Positions 35,276 to 47,805 of a DNA stretch of 64,000 bases are shown here, one piece after another; positions within the stretch are counted from its first letter, which is position 1; each line of letters opens with the position of its first letter. The translations under genes were made by a program, and so were the position numbers. The DNA is taken from contig NC_012873.2 of the NCBI RefSeq assembly GCF_000003195.3, positions 45,281,061 through 45,345,060 on the forward strand, written 5' to 3'. The notes under the pieces were generated by a model. That model searched no databases and was not told the DNA's origin. It was given only the letters and a program-made list of their open reading frames with translations. Source of the stretch: Sorghum bicolor. Lineage: Eukaryota > Streptophyta > Magnoliopsida > Poales > Poaceae.

Positions 35276-36660
35276 CTAACCATGACATTAAATTTCTTAT
35301 CGAGCTTTTACCTGGAACTGCACCCATAGCAAAAATACCATATAGAATGGGGGTAAATGAATTAGAGGAACTTAAGAAATAGCTTAAGGAATTGCAAGAA
35401 AAAGGTTTCATTCGTCCTAGCTCTTCACCCTAGGGTGCACCGGTAATCTTTATTGATAAGAAAGATGGCACTAGGAGGATGTGTGTGGATTACCGGTCAT
35501 TAAATGAAGTCACCATTAAAACAAGTACCCACTGCCTAGAATAGATGACTTATTTGACCAACTGAAAGAAGCATGTGTGTTGTCAAAAATTGACCTCCGA
35601 TCTGGCTACCACCAATTGAAAATCCGTGCAACTGACATACCTAACACAGCTTTTACCACAATGTATGACTTGTATGAGTATACAGTCATTTGGGTTGACA
35701 ATACACCCGCATACTTCATGTATATGATGAACAAGGTGTTCATGGAGTATTTAGATAAGTTTGTGGTAGCATTCATTGATGATATATTAATCTTCTCCAA
35801 AACAAAAGAAGAACATACTGAACATCTAAGACTGGTCTTGCAAAAGCATAGAGAGAATAAATTGTATGCCAAGAAAAGCAAGTGTGAGTTCTGGTTGGAT
35901 GAGGTCTCATTTTAGGGCATGTGGTCTCTAACGATGGAATAGCCGTAGACCCCAGTAAAGTGCAAGATGTGTTGAATTGGAAACCTCCAACCAATGCTAG
36001 TGAAATCCGTAGCTTTCTAGGACTAGCTGGATATTATAGGAGATTTATTGAAGGATTCTATAAGTTAACAAAGCCCATGACAGCCCTACTAGAGAAAAAT
36101 GCTAAATTTATTTGGTTAGATAAGTGACAAGAAAATTTTGAGGAGCTAAAGAAAAGGTTGACAACAGCTCCAGTGTTGACCTTACCAGATTTGAGTAAAA
36201 CCTTCTCTATTTATTACGATGCATCTCGCTTAGGCCTTGGATGTGTGCTTATGCAAGATGGAAGAGTAGTGGCCTATGCATCGAGGAAGTTGAGAAAACA
36301 TGAGTTGAACTATCCTACTCATGATCTGGAGCTAGCTACTATGGTTCATGCTCTAAAGATTTGGAGACATTATTTAATTGGACACAAGTGTGATATTTAT
36401 ACTAACCACAAAAGTTTGAAGTATATTTTCACACAGTTAGATCTGAACCTAAGGCAACACCGTTGGTCAAAATTAATAAAGGATTATGACCTGGAAGTGC
36501 ATTACCATCCTGGAAAGGCAAACGTTGTTGCCGATGCACTTAGTCGAAAGAGCTATGCCAATGGGCTACAACTGACCTTCATTCCCACAGAGTTGCTAGC
36601 TAAAATAGAATATCTCAATTTGAGTCTAGTCAACAACATGTTGAATTGGAGTTAGAGCCC
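35276..36660 (+). pseudogene. Element A reverse transcriptase and RNase H (broken)
   Basis: Continues the pol frame cut at 27060. It reads FLIELLPGTAPIAK-like, then a TAG in SSP-GAP (35432-35434, expected W), [16 protein letters not shown], and a shift near 35520. [14 protein letters not shown] and [11 protein letters not shown] follow (catalytic IDD near 35775). The NAP block is diverged (VDNTPAYF). Frame breaks lie near 35915. RNase H is open at 36158-36655 with [36 protein letters not shown] and [15 protein letters not shown]. Confidence 0.92.
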
Positions 36661-38092
36661 ACCTTAGAGCAAGAAATTCGCAAAGGTCAGCTGGAGGATG
36701 AGAAATTAAAAGAAATCACAGTGAATTGGAAAAGCACAGGGTTTCAGGTTGGATGGAAATGGTACGGTTTGGTTTGGGAAAAGAATATGTGTGCTTGAAG
36801 TGAAATCCATCCGAGATGCAATCCTACGAGAAGCACATGACTCTACATATTCAATTCACCCTGGAAGCACCAAGATGTATCTAGATCTCAAGGAAAAATA
36901 TTGGTGGTATGGGTTAAAAAGAGATGTGGCAGAGTATGTAGCCATATGTGATACTTGTTAGAGGGTGAAAGTCGAGCACCAAAGACCTGCAGGGTTGTTG
37001 CAACCAATGCAAGTACCTGAGTGGAAATGGGAAGAAATAGGTATAGATTTTATCACTGGATTGCCCCGCACTCAGCGTGGGTATGATTCGATTTGGGTAA
37101 TAGTGGACAGACTCACTAAGGTTGCTCACTTTCTACCCGTTAAGACCAACTATGATGGTGCAAAGTTAGCAAAATTATATATTGATAGAAGCGTGAGACT
37201 GCACAGAGTTCCAAAGAAGATCGTGTCTGATCAGGGTACACAATTCACATCATAGTTTTGGCACAAAGTACATGATTCATTGGGAACAAAGTTGAACTTT
37301 AGTTCCGCTTATCATCCCCAAACCGATGGACAGACCGAAAGGGTGAATCAGATTTTAGAGGACATGTTGAGAGCATGTGCTTTACAGTATGGTACCAGTT
37401 GGGACATGAGTTTGCCATATGCTAAATTTTCATATAATAATAGTCACCAGAAAAGTCTCAAGATGGCACTGTTTGAAGCATTGTATGGGCGGAAATGTAG
37501 AACACCTTTATTTTGGAATCAAACTAGAGAGAGTCAGGTATTTGGACCCGATGTTCTTAGAGATACAGAAGAACAAGTGTGAAAATACAGGACAACCTGA
37601 GAGTAGCCTAGTCTCAGCAAAAGAGTTATGCTGACACTAAAAGAAGAGATTTGGCATTCGAGGTAGGCGACTATGTATACTTGAAAGTGTCACCTATGAG
37701 AAATGTCAAGAGATTTAATATGAAGGGTAAATTGGCACCAAGGTACATTGGATCATTCAGAATTCTTAAGAGACGTGGAGAAGTGGCCTATCAATTGGAA
37801 TTGCCTACAAGTATGTTGGGAATTCACGATGTGTTCCATGTGTCACTAATGAAGAAATGTTTGCGAGTGCGCGAGGAAGAAATTCCATTGGAAGAGCTCA
37901 CTGTTGAAGGAGATCTAACTTATGAGAAATATCCTATTAAGATCTTAGAAACAACGGAAAGAGTTACCCAGAGTCGAGTTATAAAGATGTGCAAAGTACA
38001 GTGGCACCGATGTAAAGAAGAAGAAGCCACTTGGGAAAGAGAAGACGAACTGAGACAATCTTATCTGTATCTCTTTGAGTAAGCATCATCCC
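36661..38092 (+). pseudogene. Element A integrase and chromodomain (broken)
   Basis: HHCC region: ILREAHDSTYSIHPGSTKMY with C-x2-C ending in a TAG (36959-36961, expected CAG). Core: GIDFITGLPRTQRGYDSIW, VSDQGTQFTS, a stop at about 37253, then FSSAYHPQTDGQTERVNQILE, which retains the catalytic Glu. Frame breaks lie between 37580 and 37650. The C-terminal part (37651-38082) is open: FEVGDYVYLKVSPM, KLAPRYIGSF, HDVFHVSLMKKCL. It ends in a chromodomain-like segment (YPIKILETTERVT...VQWHRCKEEEATWERED). The chromodomain defines the chromovirus assignment. Confidence 0.92.
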
Positions 38093-38112
38093 AATCTCGA
38101 GGATGAGATTAA

Positions 38113-38129
38113 TTTTAAGGGGGTAGAAT
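38113..38129 (+). other. Element A polypurine tract
   Basis: TTTTAAGGGGGTAGAAT lies immediately before the TGTAACACC start of the 3' LTR and is the usual plus-strand primer position. Confidence 0.8.
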
Positions 38130-41025
38130 TGTAACACCTAAAAAGTTATCTTCTTTAAAAAAGATGAATTTGAATTAATTAAATAATTTTGGTGGAGCCT
38201 TGCAATATAGGAAAATAATAAATTTTGGGAAATTAAAATTTAATCTAAGTTTAGGAAACATTTTTTATGCATACATGCTGGTGCATTTTTATTGTGATGA
38301 TTATTTCAAAAACAAAATGACAATTTAATCAAAAATTCAATTGAAAAGTGTATTGAAAAAATTATTTGAAAAAGAAAATGGCAAAACCCTTTCCCTCCCC
38401 TCTCTCTTTCTCTTGGCCTGCTCGGCCTAATTCCCCACTCCCTCCCCTTCTCACTTTGGGCCTGGCCCAGCCGGCCACCCCACCTCCCTCTCCCTCTCTC
38501 TCTCGCCGACAGATGGGGCCCATCCGTAAGCTCCATCCCCCACCTCTCCAACCGCACCCTCCCACTCTCTTCGCTCACAGCAGAACCGCCGGCCGAGCCC
38601 CCGCTCCCACGTTCTCCATCTCCCCCGCACCTCGGCTGTTTGGAAGAGCGCCCGAGCCCGTGCCCCATCCTCTCCCCATTCCACTCTCTCCTCGCCTCAG
38701 CCCTCGCCTTCGTGCTCACAGCAACTGCAGCGAAGAACGCCGCTGGCGACCTCCGCGCTCAACTCGAAGAACCGAGCCGTCCTCGCCATTTCCGTCGCGC
38801 TAGTGAGCCCTCCTACCTTCCCTGCATTCTTCTTGGCCAAGTCCTAGGCCTTCACGTGCCCCCTAGCCCCCTGGCCATGAGCTCCATGGCCGCCAGCCAT
38901 GGAGCGTGCCGCTCGGGCCTCTCCCCGGCCACGCCGAGGCCTTGAGCGAACTCGCGCTGGTCTTCTCTCTCTTCCTGTGCTCTTGGACTTAAAAACCACA
39001 TGCCGTAGCCCCGTATTGAATTGCGCCGGCGAGCTTCACACCGGAATCCATGGCCATCACCGCCTCCTTCCTCCCCTCTGGCCGGCGCGCCACCCTCTCC
39101 CTCTCTTAATTCCTTCTTCTAATCCGTGCCATCCGTTCGCGATTTAACGGTCGATATCGGCTGATACCCCTTTGGAGGTAGATTTCCTAAGAGCCCCCCT
39201 TGAACTTCTAAATTCCGCCCGCAGTCCTCGCCCAACTTCAATTTCAGATTAAAAATTGATTTAAATTTTATTTTCGACTTCAACTTAATTACAGTTTTGC
39301 CACTACATTAATTTGTCCATAGAATCATCGTTTTAGCTCCGATTTGACCCATTCAAATTGCGTTAGATTCGTATTTAAATTTTCTACGTGTTAGTACCAC
39401 TGTTACTGCAGTTTGAAACTTTTTATTTTTAGGCTTAGGTTTAATTAATTAAATTGCTATAGAAATCGCAGTAAATTCGTAACTTGGTCGTTTTAGCTCT
39501 TATTTTTGTGATCTTCGTATCCATGTGATCATAGTAAAACGTAGGTTCTGTTTTTAAATATTTCATTTTGTTTTTGATCTATTGGTATACTGTTCTAATT
39601 GAAGGATTATTTGCTTGTATGTTTGAACCTGGATGTGTGTTGTTGTGTGGTGCCGATCGAGCGCAGATAGTGACGTGACCGTGGGTGATCTGTTTTACTC
39701 TGAGGAGCAGCAGGACCAGCAGTAGCTTCCCTTCACCGAAGGCAAGTATAACATGGGTTTCTTTTGTAAACCTACTCACTTAATTAATTACGCATCTGCA
39801 TGTGTCTAGTTTTGATAGCCCTAAGGATATGCTAGCTACCTGACTATATATTTATGACACCTATGGGTAGATTGCATGTGGGTATCTTTGCTAGTGCTCT
39901 AACTAATTGAGACTCCACTATCATTATGACTTTACTAAATATAATGATACATGATAGGAAAAGGGCTATGGTGCAAATGACTTTGGTCAGGTTGTCCTAG
40001 ATCCTCCATAAGGACTTCTCTGTAAGCAACTATCCGAGACATACAGTGCAACTGTGATGGTTATATGGCTCTAACTTTAGCTCAGTAGTAGGATCTCATC
40101 TAGCTGGTTAGAAGTTACCCAAAAGGGCATCAGAGGGGCTTGCCACTTTTGGTATAGAACTGCTTCTGTTCCTATGTGTATAGCCGTGATGGAAATGAGC
40201 CATAGAAAAGGGGAGTTCTCTATATCTGCCTGTCGAGGAAACCTCGTGGCCCTAACTGGTTAGACAAGGCCTATGGAAGGCTTCATAGTGTTCCCTGTCT
40301 GCTCACCTTGGTAGTGTTAGTGGGTCTTGCAAACCTCGGGCATTTGGGTAACACGACTTGCGGGAAAAGTGCACACCTCTACGTAGAGTTTGATCAAACT
40401 GGTATACTAGCCGTGCTTTTGGACATAAGCGGCCTTGGACCCTTACGGAATAGTTGGGTGTGGATGGTTATGGTGGATGACTTAAGAAATTGTGACGTAT
40501 TAATCGTGATGATTAATGTGGTTTAACCGTTAAGGTTAACGGTGTTGTTATCACGTAATCATGTGGATTAATCGAGATCTTAAGCATAACTTATGACTAT
40601 TTAGGGTTAAAACATTGACCAACTAAAATGCTAACTATAGTAGCCAGTGTCTGACCTTTTTGAGCCACATAAAATCCTGTGTTATGCTTGCGTAGTATGA
40701 GATGTACTCATGCTTGTTTCTGTATTTCTTTTTGGATAAAAATCTCAGATGGGTAACACATGACAGCTTCTATGAGGAATTTCCGGAGGACTTCTAGGTT
40801 GGCGGTCCACCAGTCGGTCGTCCCTGTGTTGGAGCTACCAAGCTAGAGTTAGATATGTGTTTTATTTCTGCTTGTTGCAGACTTTGATATTCGTTGTTGT
40901 AATAACCGCGTTGTAAGACTCTTGTGATGATAGTTCTGTAATTTGTCGATTTGTGTGCGCGACTATTCCTGGGGCGCACATGAGGTTTATTGTACTCAAA
41001 TTTATTCTTAAATTTGGGTGTGACA
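38130..41025 (+). repeat. Element A 3' LTR
   Basis: Full-length 2896-bp LTR, TGTAACACC to GGTGTGACA. It matches the split 5' copy with many substitutions and indels, so the element is old relative to those nested inside it. It also shows the uninterrupted site into which T1 inserted (near 40811). Confidence 0.92.
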
Positions 41026-41292
41026 AATTAGTATCAAAGCAAGGTGACTGTAGGACGCAAACCTAGGTAGAAACGAACGATCTTAGGATTTTTTTTATTT
41101 CATTTATTTCACAACTTACTTCACCTTCTTGTTATTTTATTAAAATTTTTTGTTCTTATCCACTGTTCTATTTATGCAAACCTATTGATTCTAATTCTTA
41201 AATTAAATTTTATAGATGCCTCGTCGCAGCACAGCCATGTATCGTGCCCTCTTCACCGTCGCTCGTGCCCCGCCAGTTGTACCTGCACCTAT
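41026..41292 (+). repeat. Second copy of element A 5' internal region after the 3' LTR
   Basis: Instead of flanking DNA, the 3' LTR is followed by a PBS-like TAGTATCAAAGC, the leader, and the start of ORF0 at 41217 (MPRRSTAMYRALFTVA). It matches 23449-23725 and breaks off at about 41292. This LTR-internal-LTR-internal order points to unequal recombination between copies. Confidence 0.88.
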
Positions 41293-42130
41293 ACGTGAAT
41301 GGCAGTTTTCTTAAAACTTCCTTCATGACTCCATCACTCTTATGATCCACTCTTACTAGTAGTTTGGAGAGGTGGGAAATAGCAAGAGTAAGCACATGTC
41401 GTACTCAACAAGTATAACCAGGGGTTCATGAGGCTCAATTAGCTGACACTAGTTTGACTGCATTTAGCTTTTACATGTATGTAGCATGTTCATCTTTAGA
41501 TAGCAAATGTCAAGGTAGCATAGTAAATCTCATAACCACATGATCAAATGTAAACACAATTAATACTAAACATAAATGATAAATAAATGATCATAATAAC
41601 ATAATAAGCGGCATTATCTTAGTGTAGATGTCCCAGGCCGCTCCTGACCGTGAGCTCGACTAGTATACTAGTTTTTAACACTCTGCAGAGGTTGTACGTC
41701 TTTACCCATGAGTCATGATTTACCCTTTCACCCGAGGCCCAATGACCTCTTAACCCACTACCAAGAAAGGTCGGCAAGGATCACTATGAAGCCTTTCAAA
41801 AGTTTGTCTAACATGTTAGGGCCGCAAGCTTTCCTAGGCGCGTAGATGTAGAGCCTCCCTTTCAAATGGCACAATGACACACAACCTATACACATAAGAA
41901 CAGAGGCCGCACTATACCCAAAACGGCAAGCCCCTCTAGTGCCCTTACGGGTAACCTCTAACAAGCTAGAAAAGGTCTTCATACTGAGCTAAAACCAGAG
42001 CCATTATAGCCCTCATGGTTGCACTGTTATCCCAGGTGATCACGTACAAACAAGATCTCATATAGTTATATGTCATCTTTTAACGTTCATAGCATAGTCA
42101 TTAACTAACTTACAAGATCATGGATTAAAA

Positions 42131-42269
42131 TCAAGCACTAGCAAATACTACCCTAAATGCATATCAAATAGGTAACAAGGAATTCAAGATAACAATTAGC
42201 TATGATTTTTCTAAGGTTGTCAAGGACATGGATTACGTCAAGCACTAGCAAAACTACCCCAAATGCATA
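42131..42269 (-). repeat. 107-bp tandem duplication inside LTR G, second unit cut by element E
   Basis: TCAAGCACTAGCAAA...ACC...AAATGCATA occurs at 42131 and again at 42238. The second unit is interrupted at 42269 and resumes at 60788 (CAAGTAGGTATCAAGG...), confirming the E insertion site. Confidence 0.8.
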
Positions 42270-42799
42270 TGTTGATATTTGGTAACGCAATCAGGAATTA
42301 ATCCGCATGCGCACGGATATCGATGAGCACTTCACCCGGGATGTTAACCTTGGTCTACTATTCTGCTACAACTACTATGACTCGATGTGAGTGATGTATA
42401 GAGAAGACTTCAACTGCACCCTCATTCTAACCTTGGTCTACTATTCTGTTGGCACTACTAGGGATGTGCTTTTCAATGACGATTTCATAGTGACGTTTCT
42501 GAATTCGTCATGTATCTGGAGGTTTTTAATGACGAAATGGTTTGTTTTGTCATTGGTCACGGAGACACAGCTAGGCCTGGTGGGATTCGTACCCTAGACC
42601 ACAAGGATTGAAGGCTTGTTGCCTTACCACTACAGCACACGACCTTTTGTGTTAAAGTGTTGTATGTTTGTTATTTGTAGTTTTAAAATAGGATAATTTG
42701 ATTGCGTTACGTAATTGACTCGATCTCCTGTGTCCGACGTATACCTGATCGCATCTATTCTATTTGCAAGAGTAGGGCGCTCGTTACGACATATAGTAG

Positions 42800-43260
42800 G
42801 GCACTCGTTCATCTCGTCGCCGTGGTGGTCGTCGCGCGCCGGCCTCGGTGCGCCCTCACCGGAACGTGCTGATCGATCGTGGTGGTCGTCGCGCGCTGGC
42901 ATCGGTTGGCTAGGCGCACGAGGTGCTGACGATCTTCTCGGCTTGGCGCACTTGTTGGGCGCACGTTCCTGTGTGCTTGGCGTGGTGCATCGGCAGATCC
43001 CCGGTCGTCGTTGGCGTGCTCGGCGTGCCCTCGCCGAAACGTGCTGATTGTGGTGGTCGTCGCGCGCCGGCATCGGTCAGCTAGGCGCAGGTGGTGGTGA
43101 CGATCATCGCGGCTTGCCGCACTTGGTGGGCGCACGTTCCTGTGCTTTGTGCGGTGCATCGGTAGTTCCCCAGAGGTGCTCGTCGCCGGCGTGCATCGGG
43201 TGGTTGCACGTCGTGGTGGTGATCGTTCTCAGCTTGGCGCACGTGGTGGTGATTGTTGTC
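42800..43260 (+). repeat. GC-rich imperfect repeats in the CACTA 5' region
   Basis: Phrases such as GTGGTGGTCGTCGCGCGC, CATCGGTTGGCTAGGCGCA, CTTGGCGCACTTG and GGTGCATCGGTAG recur with periods of roughly 60-180 bp. This is a typical GC-rich subterminal or 5' leader region of CACTA elements. Open frames on both strands here are repeat shadows. Confidence 0.7.
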
Positions 43261-43640
43261 GGATTCAAAAGAGGTCATTGCTTTAATTTAAATTTAAAAA
43301 TCAATTGTACTGTCTTTATTTTTTTATCAGTGTTGCTTAGAAGTAAATTAATTTGTTTAGAAGTAGAAGGATTTGTTAGTATTATTTATTAGTTCAATGT
43401 TTCTATTTACTTGAATTATTGTTTTTATTTCATTTATTGGTTCTTCACAAACTTTGGTGTTGATAGTTGTCGGATTCAATAGAGGTCGTTGCTTTAATTT
43501 TAAATTTAAAAATCAATTGTACTGTGTATATTTTTTATCAGTGTTGCTTAGAAGTAAATTAATTTTTTTAGAAATAGAAGGATTTGTTAGTGTTATTTAT
43601 TAGTTCAATGTTTCTATTTACTTGAATTATTTAATCTGTA
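43261..43640 (+). repeat. Direct duplication with 211-bp period upstream of TNP2
   Basis: The block beginning GGATTCAAAAGAGGTC at 43261 recurs at 43472 (GGATTCAATAGAGGTC) with high similarity for about 165 bp, ending just before the first transposase exon. The downstream copy ends near a plausible splice acceptor (TTTTGTCAAAACAG before 43662). Confidence 0.85.
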
Positions 43641-43661
43641 ATAATTTTTTTGTCAAAACAG

Positions 43662-46600
43662 ATGGATAGAAGTTGGATTAATGGGAGACAATTCACACCT
43701 GCATATATTGCTGGAGTTGAGCGGTTCATGGAATTTGTTCGTGAAAGATACCCCATTGACAGCCACATACTTTGCCCATGCCGCAATTGTCTTAATCAAA
43801 GTTTACGGCCTCAGCAAGAGGTCGATGACCACATTCACATTTTTGGAATGTCAGTGACATACACCAAGTGTATTCATCATGGAGAGTCGGCAGATACTAA
43901 CGTAGTTGACTATTTGGAAGACGAGGTGGATGGTTTTTTTTATCATGATGAAGGGATACAAGTGGATGTGTCATATGATAATCATGATGAGGATGATGGA
44001 GTACCAGAGTTGATAGGGGATCTTTACGCTTCTGCGGAGGCAGATGGACAAGAGCCAAGGTTTGCAAAAGTCCTTGCAAATGCGAAGCAGTCACTTAGCC
44101 CGGGGTCTAGTCACTCGAAGTTTTCTTTTCTGGTGAGGTTGCTGTATATCAAGTCTCGTTATCGAATCAGCAATACAGCATTTACTGTAATGATGAAGTT
44201 GTTGTCGTCATCATTCCCTCAGTGCGAATTTCCAAAATCATATGATGAGGCGAAGAAATATCTTCATGAATTGGGCCTTGGGTATGAAAACATCCATGTG
44301 TGCAAGAACAATTGTTTCGGAAGGAACATGCAAATGTGGATGTGTGCCCAGAATGCAAGGAATCTAGATGGCAAGATGGTTCTGGGCAAAAGAAGATTCC
44401 GCACAAGGTTTTGAGGCACTTTCCACTAATACCAAGGTTGAAGAGGATTTTTGCTTCAAAACGAACCTCTAAGGAAACACAATGGCACAAGAAAATGAGG
44501 AAGCCAACGGACAATGTAATGAGTCATCCGGCTGATAGGGAAGCATGGAAGGACTTTGATAGGAAATTTGTAGATTTTGCACGAGACCCGAGGAACTTAA
44601 GGCTTGCCATAGCTACCGATGGATTTAATCCATTTGGCAACATGAATACCCAATATAGCATGTGGCCAGTGCTTTTGACACCATTAAATCTCCCACCCTG
44701 GGAATGCGTGAATGCATCAAATTGGTTCATGGCTTTACTTATCCCAGGTCCAAAATCTCCAGGAAAGGATTTTGATTTGTTCCTAGAGCCCCTAATAGAA
44801 GAACTGCTTGATCTTTGGACAGGTGTCAATACCCTTGATGCATGTACTGGTAGGAAGTTCAACCTTCATGCCGCCGTTTTGTGGTGTATACATGATTATC
44901 CAGCACTGAGCACCTTATCAGGGCGAACAATAAAAGGTTATTATGCATGTATTCACTGCGACAAGAATCCTTTGTCTCGGGCAATAAGGAATAAAATATG
45001 TTACCTTGGACATCGTCGCTACTTGCCAACGTCACATGCTTGGCGGAGAAGTTTGGCTTTTGATGGACACCGTGAAAACAAAGTTGAGCCAGGTAAGTTC
45101 ACCATGGAGGAGGTCCTAGAAGAGCTAGAGAAGGTGAAATATGTGAGGCCAGGGAAGCATACTGGAACCAAGAAAAGAAAGCACGACGAAGGTCCAGTGA
45201 TTTATAGTCGGAAAGCTGGTTTTTGGAGATTGCCATATTGGCAACATTTGTTACTTCCTTATAACCTTGATGTGATGCACATAGAGAAAAACATATGCGA
45301 CAACCTTCTTGGCACATTACTGAAAATAGAGGGCAAGACCAAGGACACAGTTAATGCTAGACTAGATCTACTTGATATGGGCATAAGACCTGAGTTGCAC
45401 TTACAACGGAATGGCAACTCAATAACTATTCCTCATGCTTCTTATGTCTTGGAGAAGGATCAGAGAATTCAGTTTTGCAAGTTTCTCAAAGGCATCAAGT
45501 TTCCTGATGGATATGCGGCCAACCTAGCAAGATACATAAGTGACGATGGTTCGAAGGTGCAGGGAAAGCTGAAAACACATTCTTGCCATATACTCCTGCA
45601 AAGAATCATACCTGCTGCCCTAAGAGGACTAGTGAGAAAGGATATTTATGAAGCCGTTGCAGAGCTCGGTAACTTCTTTAGGGAATTGTGCAGTAAAAAT
45701 TTAAGGGTGGATGTTGTGAAGCGACTGAAAACAGAAATTCCTTTGATCCTATGCAAGCTTGAAAAATTTTTTCCACCGGCCTTTTTTGATGTCATGGTTC
45801 ACTTGGTTGTGCATCTTCCTGATGAGGCATTGCTTAGAGGTCCTGTTCAGTATGGATGGATGTACCCAGTAGAAAGGCAACTAGGCACATTGAAGAATTT
45901 TGTAAGGAATAGGGCTAGGCCAGAAGGTTCAATTGTTGAGGCTTATGTTGCAAACGACACGTTGACATTTTGTTCTAGGTACATGGAGGACGTTGAGACC
46001 AAATTTAACCAAAATGATGATAGTGGAGGAGAGGGGGAGGTCGTTGGTGACCTCTCTATTTTTATGCATGGTGTTACTCTAATTGGTTCAAATAGGATAC
46101 AATACATTGAAGATAGTGTCCTTAACAAGTTAATTTGGTATGTGTTAAATATCAGTGAAGAAGTTGAGCCATATTTGGAGTAAGTTTCATTTACAATTTT
46201 AGGAAACTCATGTTTTTTAAATAATTTAGTCAATTATCCTAATGATTTAATTTTACCATGCAGCATGTACAGAGAAGAGTTAGCAAAGGAAAGTGCACAT
46301 GATGTTGATAAAAGGCTGGAACAAGGTTTTTCAAAATGGTTTAGGAGCCATGTAAGTCACTGCATCTTGTATTTTTTTTTTCTATTTCCTTCACTGTCAT
46401 ATGATTAATTCATTTGCACCCCAGATCGTGAAGCTAAGCAAGGAGAAGCCGGAAGAGGTTAGTGAAGGATTGTATGCTCTTTCATGTGGCCCAGATCTCA
46501 GAGTCAAGACCTGTGCAGCTTGCATTGTTAATGGAGTGCGATATAGTACTGTGGACCGTGAGAAGTACCTACTGACGCAAAATAGTGGTGTGATGACCGA

Positions 46601-47225
46601 AGGTACCCATGAGGGTGAGAACGTGGATTTCTATGGTGTCCTGAAGGAGTTAATTGAGTTGGAATACAATTCCAATCTGCAATTTCGTCGTTCGGTAGTT
46701 CTATTTCGATGTGACTGGTACAATCTAGGTGGTAAGTCAAGTGGTATGCGAGATGACAGATATTTCAAGTCCATGAACGTGCAATCATTATGGTACAAGT
46801 CAGACCCTTTTATACTGGCTACTCAATCAACAAAGGTATTTTACATGGAAGACACATCTTTAGGCAAAGATTGGCGAGTTGTGCAAAAATTTGAACACAG
46901 GCATATTTATGATGTGGCTGAAAATGATGATCCCAGTCATCATGATGTACATCAGGATGATCATTGTTCTGATAGTGAGCATGTTGTAGAAGAAGGGAAT
47001 GCTCATGAGGTCATTCACCATGTCTTGGGTGGAGAAGGTACTATAGTTGAAGGTAATTTAGTAGAGATGATAAGAAACAAGAAGCAACCTTCAATTCCTA
47101 ACGACAGTGACGATGACGATGAAGACGATACTGTCATGCAATATTGTAGTGATGGTGACAACGGCAACAACGCAGATGACATGTGCCTACACGATACTGA
47201 TGAAGATGATGATTTAGAGAACTAG
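43662..47225 (+). pseudogene. TNP2-like CACTA transposase, 3 exons, one frameshift
   Basis: The start MDRSWING at 43662 follows a plausible intron acceptor. The N-terminal transposase-associated domain has a CPCRNC motif near 43780. A frameshift at about 44310-44313 interrupts the conserved HVCKNNC...LFRKEHAN stretch. After it the frame is open to 46179: DVCPECKESRW, the transposase_21 core (NPFGNMNTQYSMWPV, GYYACIHCDKNPLS, LPYNLDVMHIEKN), then DUF4218 (VHLVVHLPDEALLRGPVQYGW). A GT-AG intron (46180-46263), an 88-bp exon and a second GT-AG intron (46352-46424) follow. The last exon carries DUF4216 (LFRCDWYNLG, DPFILATQSTKVFYM) and an acidic tail with the stop at 47223. Phases agree across both introns. 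Apart from the single frameshift the gene looks intact, so decay is recent. Confidence 0.9.
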
Positions 47226-47607
47226 ATTTCTGGTGTACTAGTATGCTACCATTATTGATGTACTACATATTATACAACATTTATTTGCTATGAGAGATGC
47301 AATATTTAGTATTAGTTCTAAACCATCAGTGCTAATACAAATTTACTAAAAATGCAGCATACTATTGTTAATGCCATGGCAAAAGAACACTCATGAGAGT
47401 AAGTGACAACATGGGACAGCTATTCATTACTGATTAAGTTCAGTTAAGTTAGGATCACACTTGTAGGTCCTGCCAGACCATACCATTAACATCCAAAAGA
47501 CTATGTGCTGGGCATTCCAACAGCCAAGCCCTAAAGACCAAAATACGAGCTAAGAACAAAATGCTAGCCATTCCAGGTCCCAAACTCTGTCATGCTGGCC
47601 ATTCAGT

Positions 47608-47805
47608 GCTTTGCATTCTTCATCCCATCCAGTTCGGCCTTCATCTCCTTGATGGTCTGGTCCTTCTCTGCTATGGTATTCTTCAATGCACAGATCTTGA
47701 TGCCATTTTCAAAAATCTTCATGCCCAGCTTCTTCTCTAGCTCTTTCAGTTTTGCACCCATCATCTTGTCCACCTCCTTCACCTTCTTGCAGCATACACA
47801 AGTCT
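47608..47805 (-). pseudogene. Putative last exon of a small coiled-coil protein, opposite to TNP2
   Basis: On the minus strand an acceptor-like TATAAATTTAG precedes an open stretch beginning TCVCCKKVKEVDKMM and ending MKAELDGMKNAKH before a stop. It is Lys/Glu-rich with heptad-like spacing. Short zinc-binding plus coiled-coil ORFs are often found in grass CACTA elements. I cannot identify its upstream exons: an ATG-containing stretch near 48180 is cut at the truncated end. Not recognised beyond this. Confidence 0.4.

Larger units (their letters stand above)
2206..41292 (+). mobile_element. Element A: Tekay-clade chromovirus (RIRE3-like), nested and degenerate
   Basis: LTR retrotransposon with long LTRs: the 5' copy is 2206-4901 plus 23303-23448, the 3' copy is 38130-41025 (2896 bp). 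The internal region is 23449-27060 plus 35276-38129. It has an initiator-Met-type PBS, ORF0, gag with a CCHC knuckle, retropepsin, RT, RNase H, integrase and a C-terminal chromodomain, all on the plus strand. The chromodomain and domain order place it in chromoviruses. The extra ORF upstream of gag and the LTR start TGTAACACC match RIRE3/Tekay-type elements. All ORFs are broken. It is interrupted by T1 inside the 5' LTR and by element 3 inside pol. No target duplication can be checked, because the 3' LTR runs on into a second partial internal region. Confidence 0.9.

Noticed and set aside
42630..43278. Arg/His-rich open frames on both strands
   Set aside because: Shadows of the GC-rich repeats in the CACTA 5' region.
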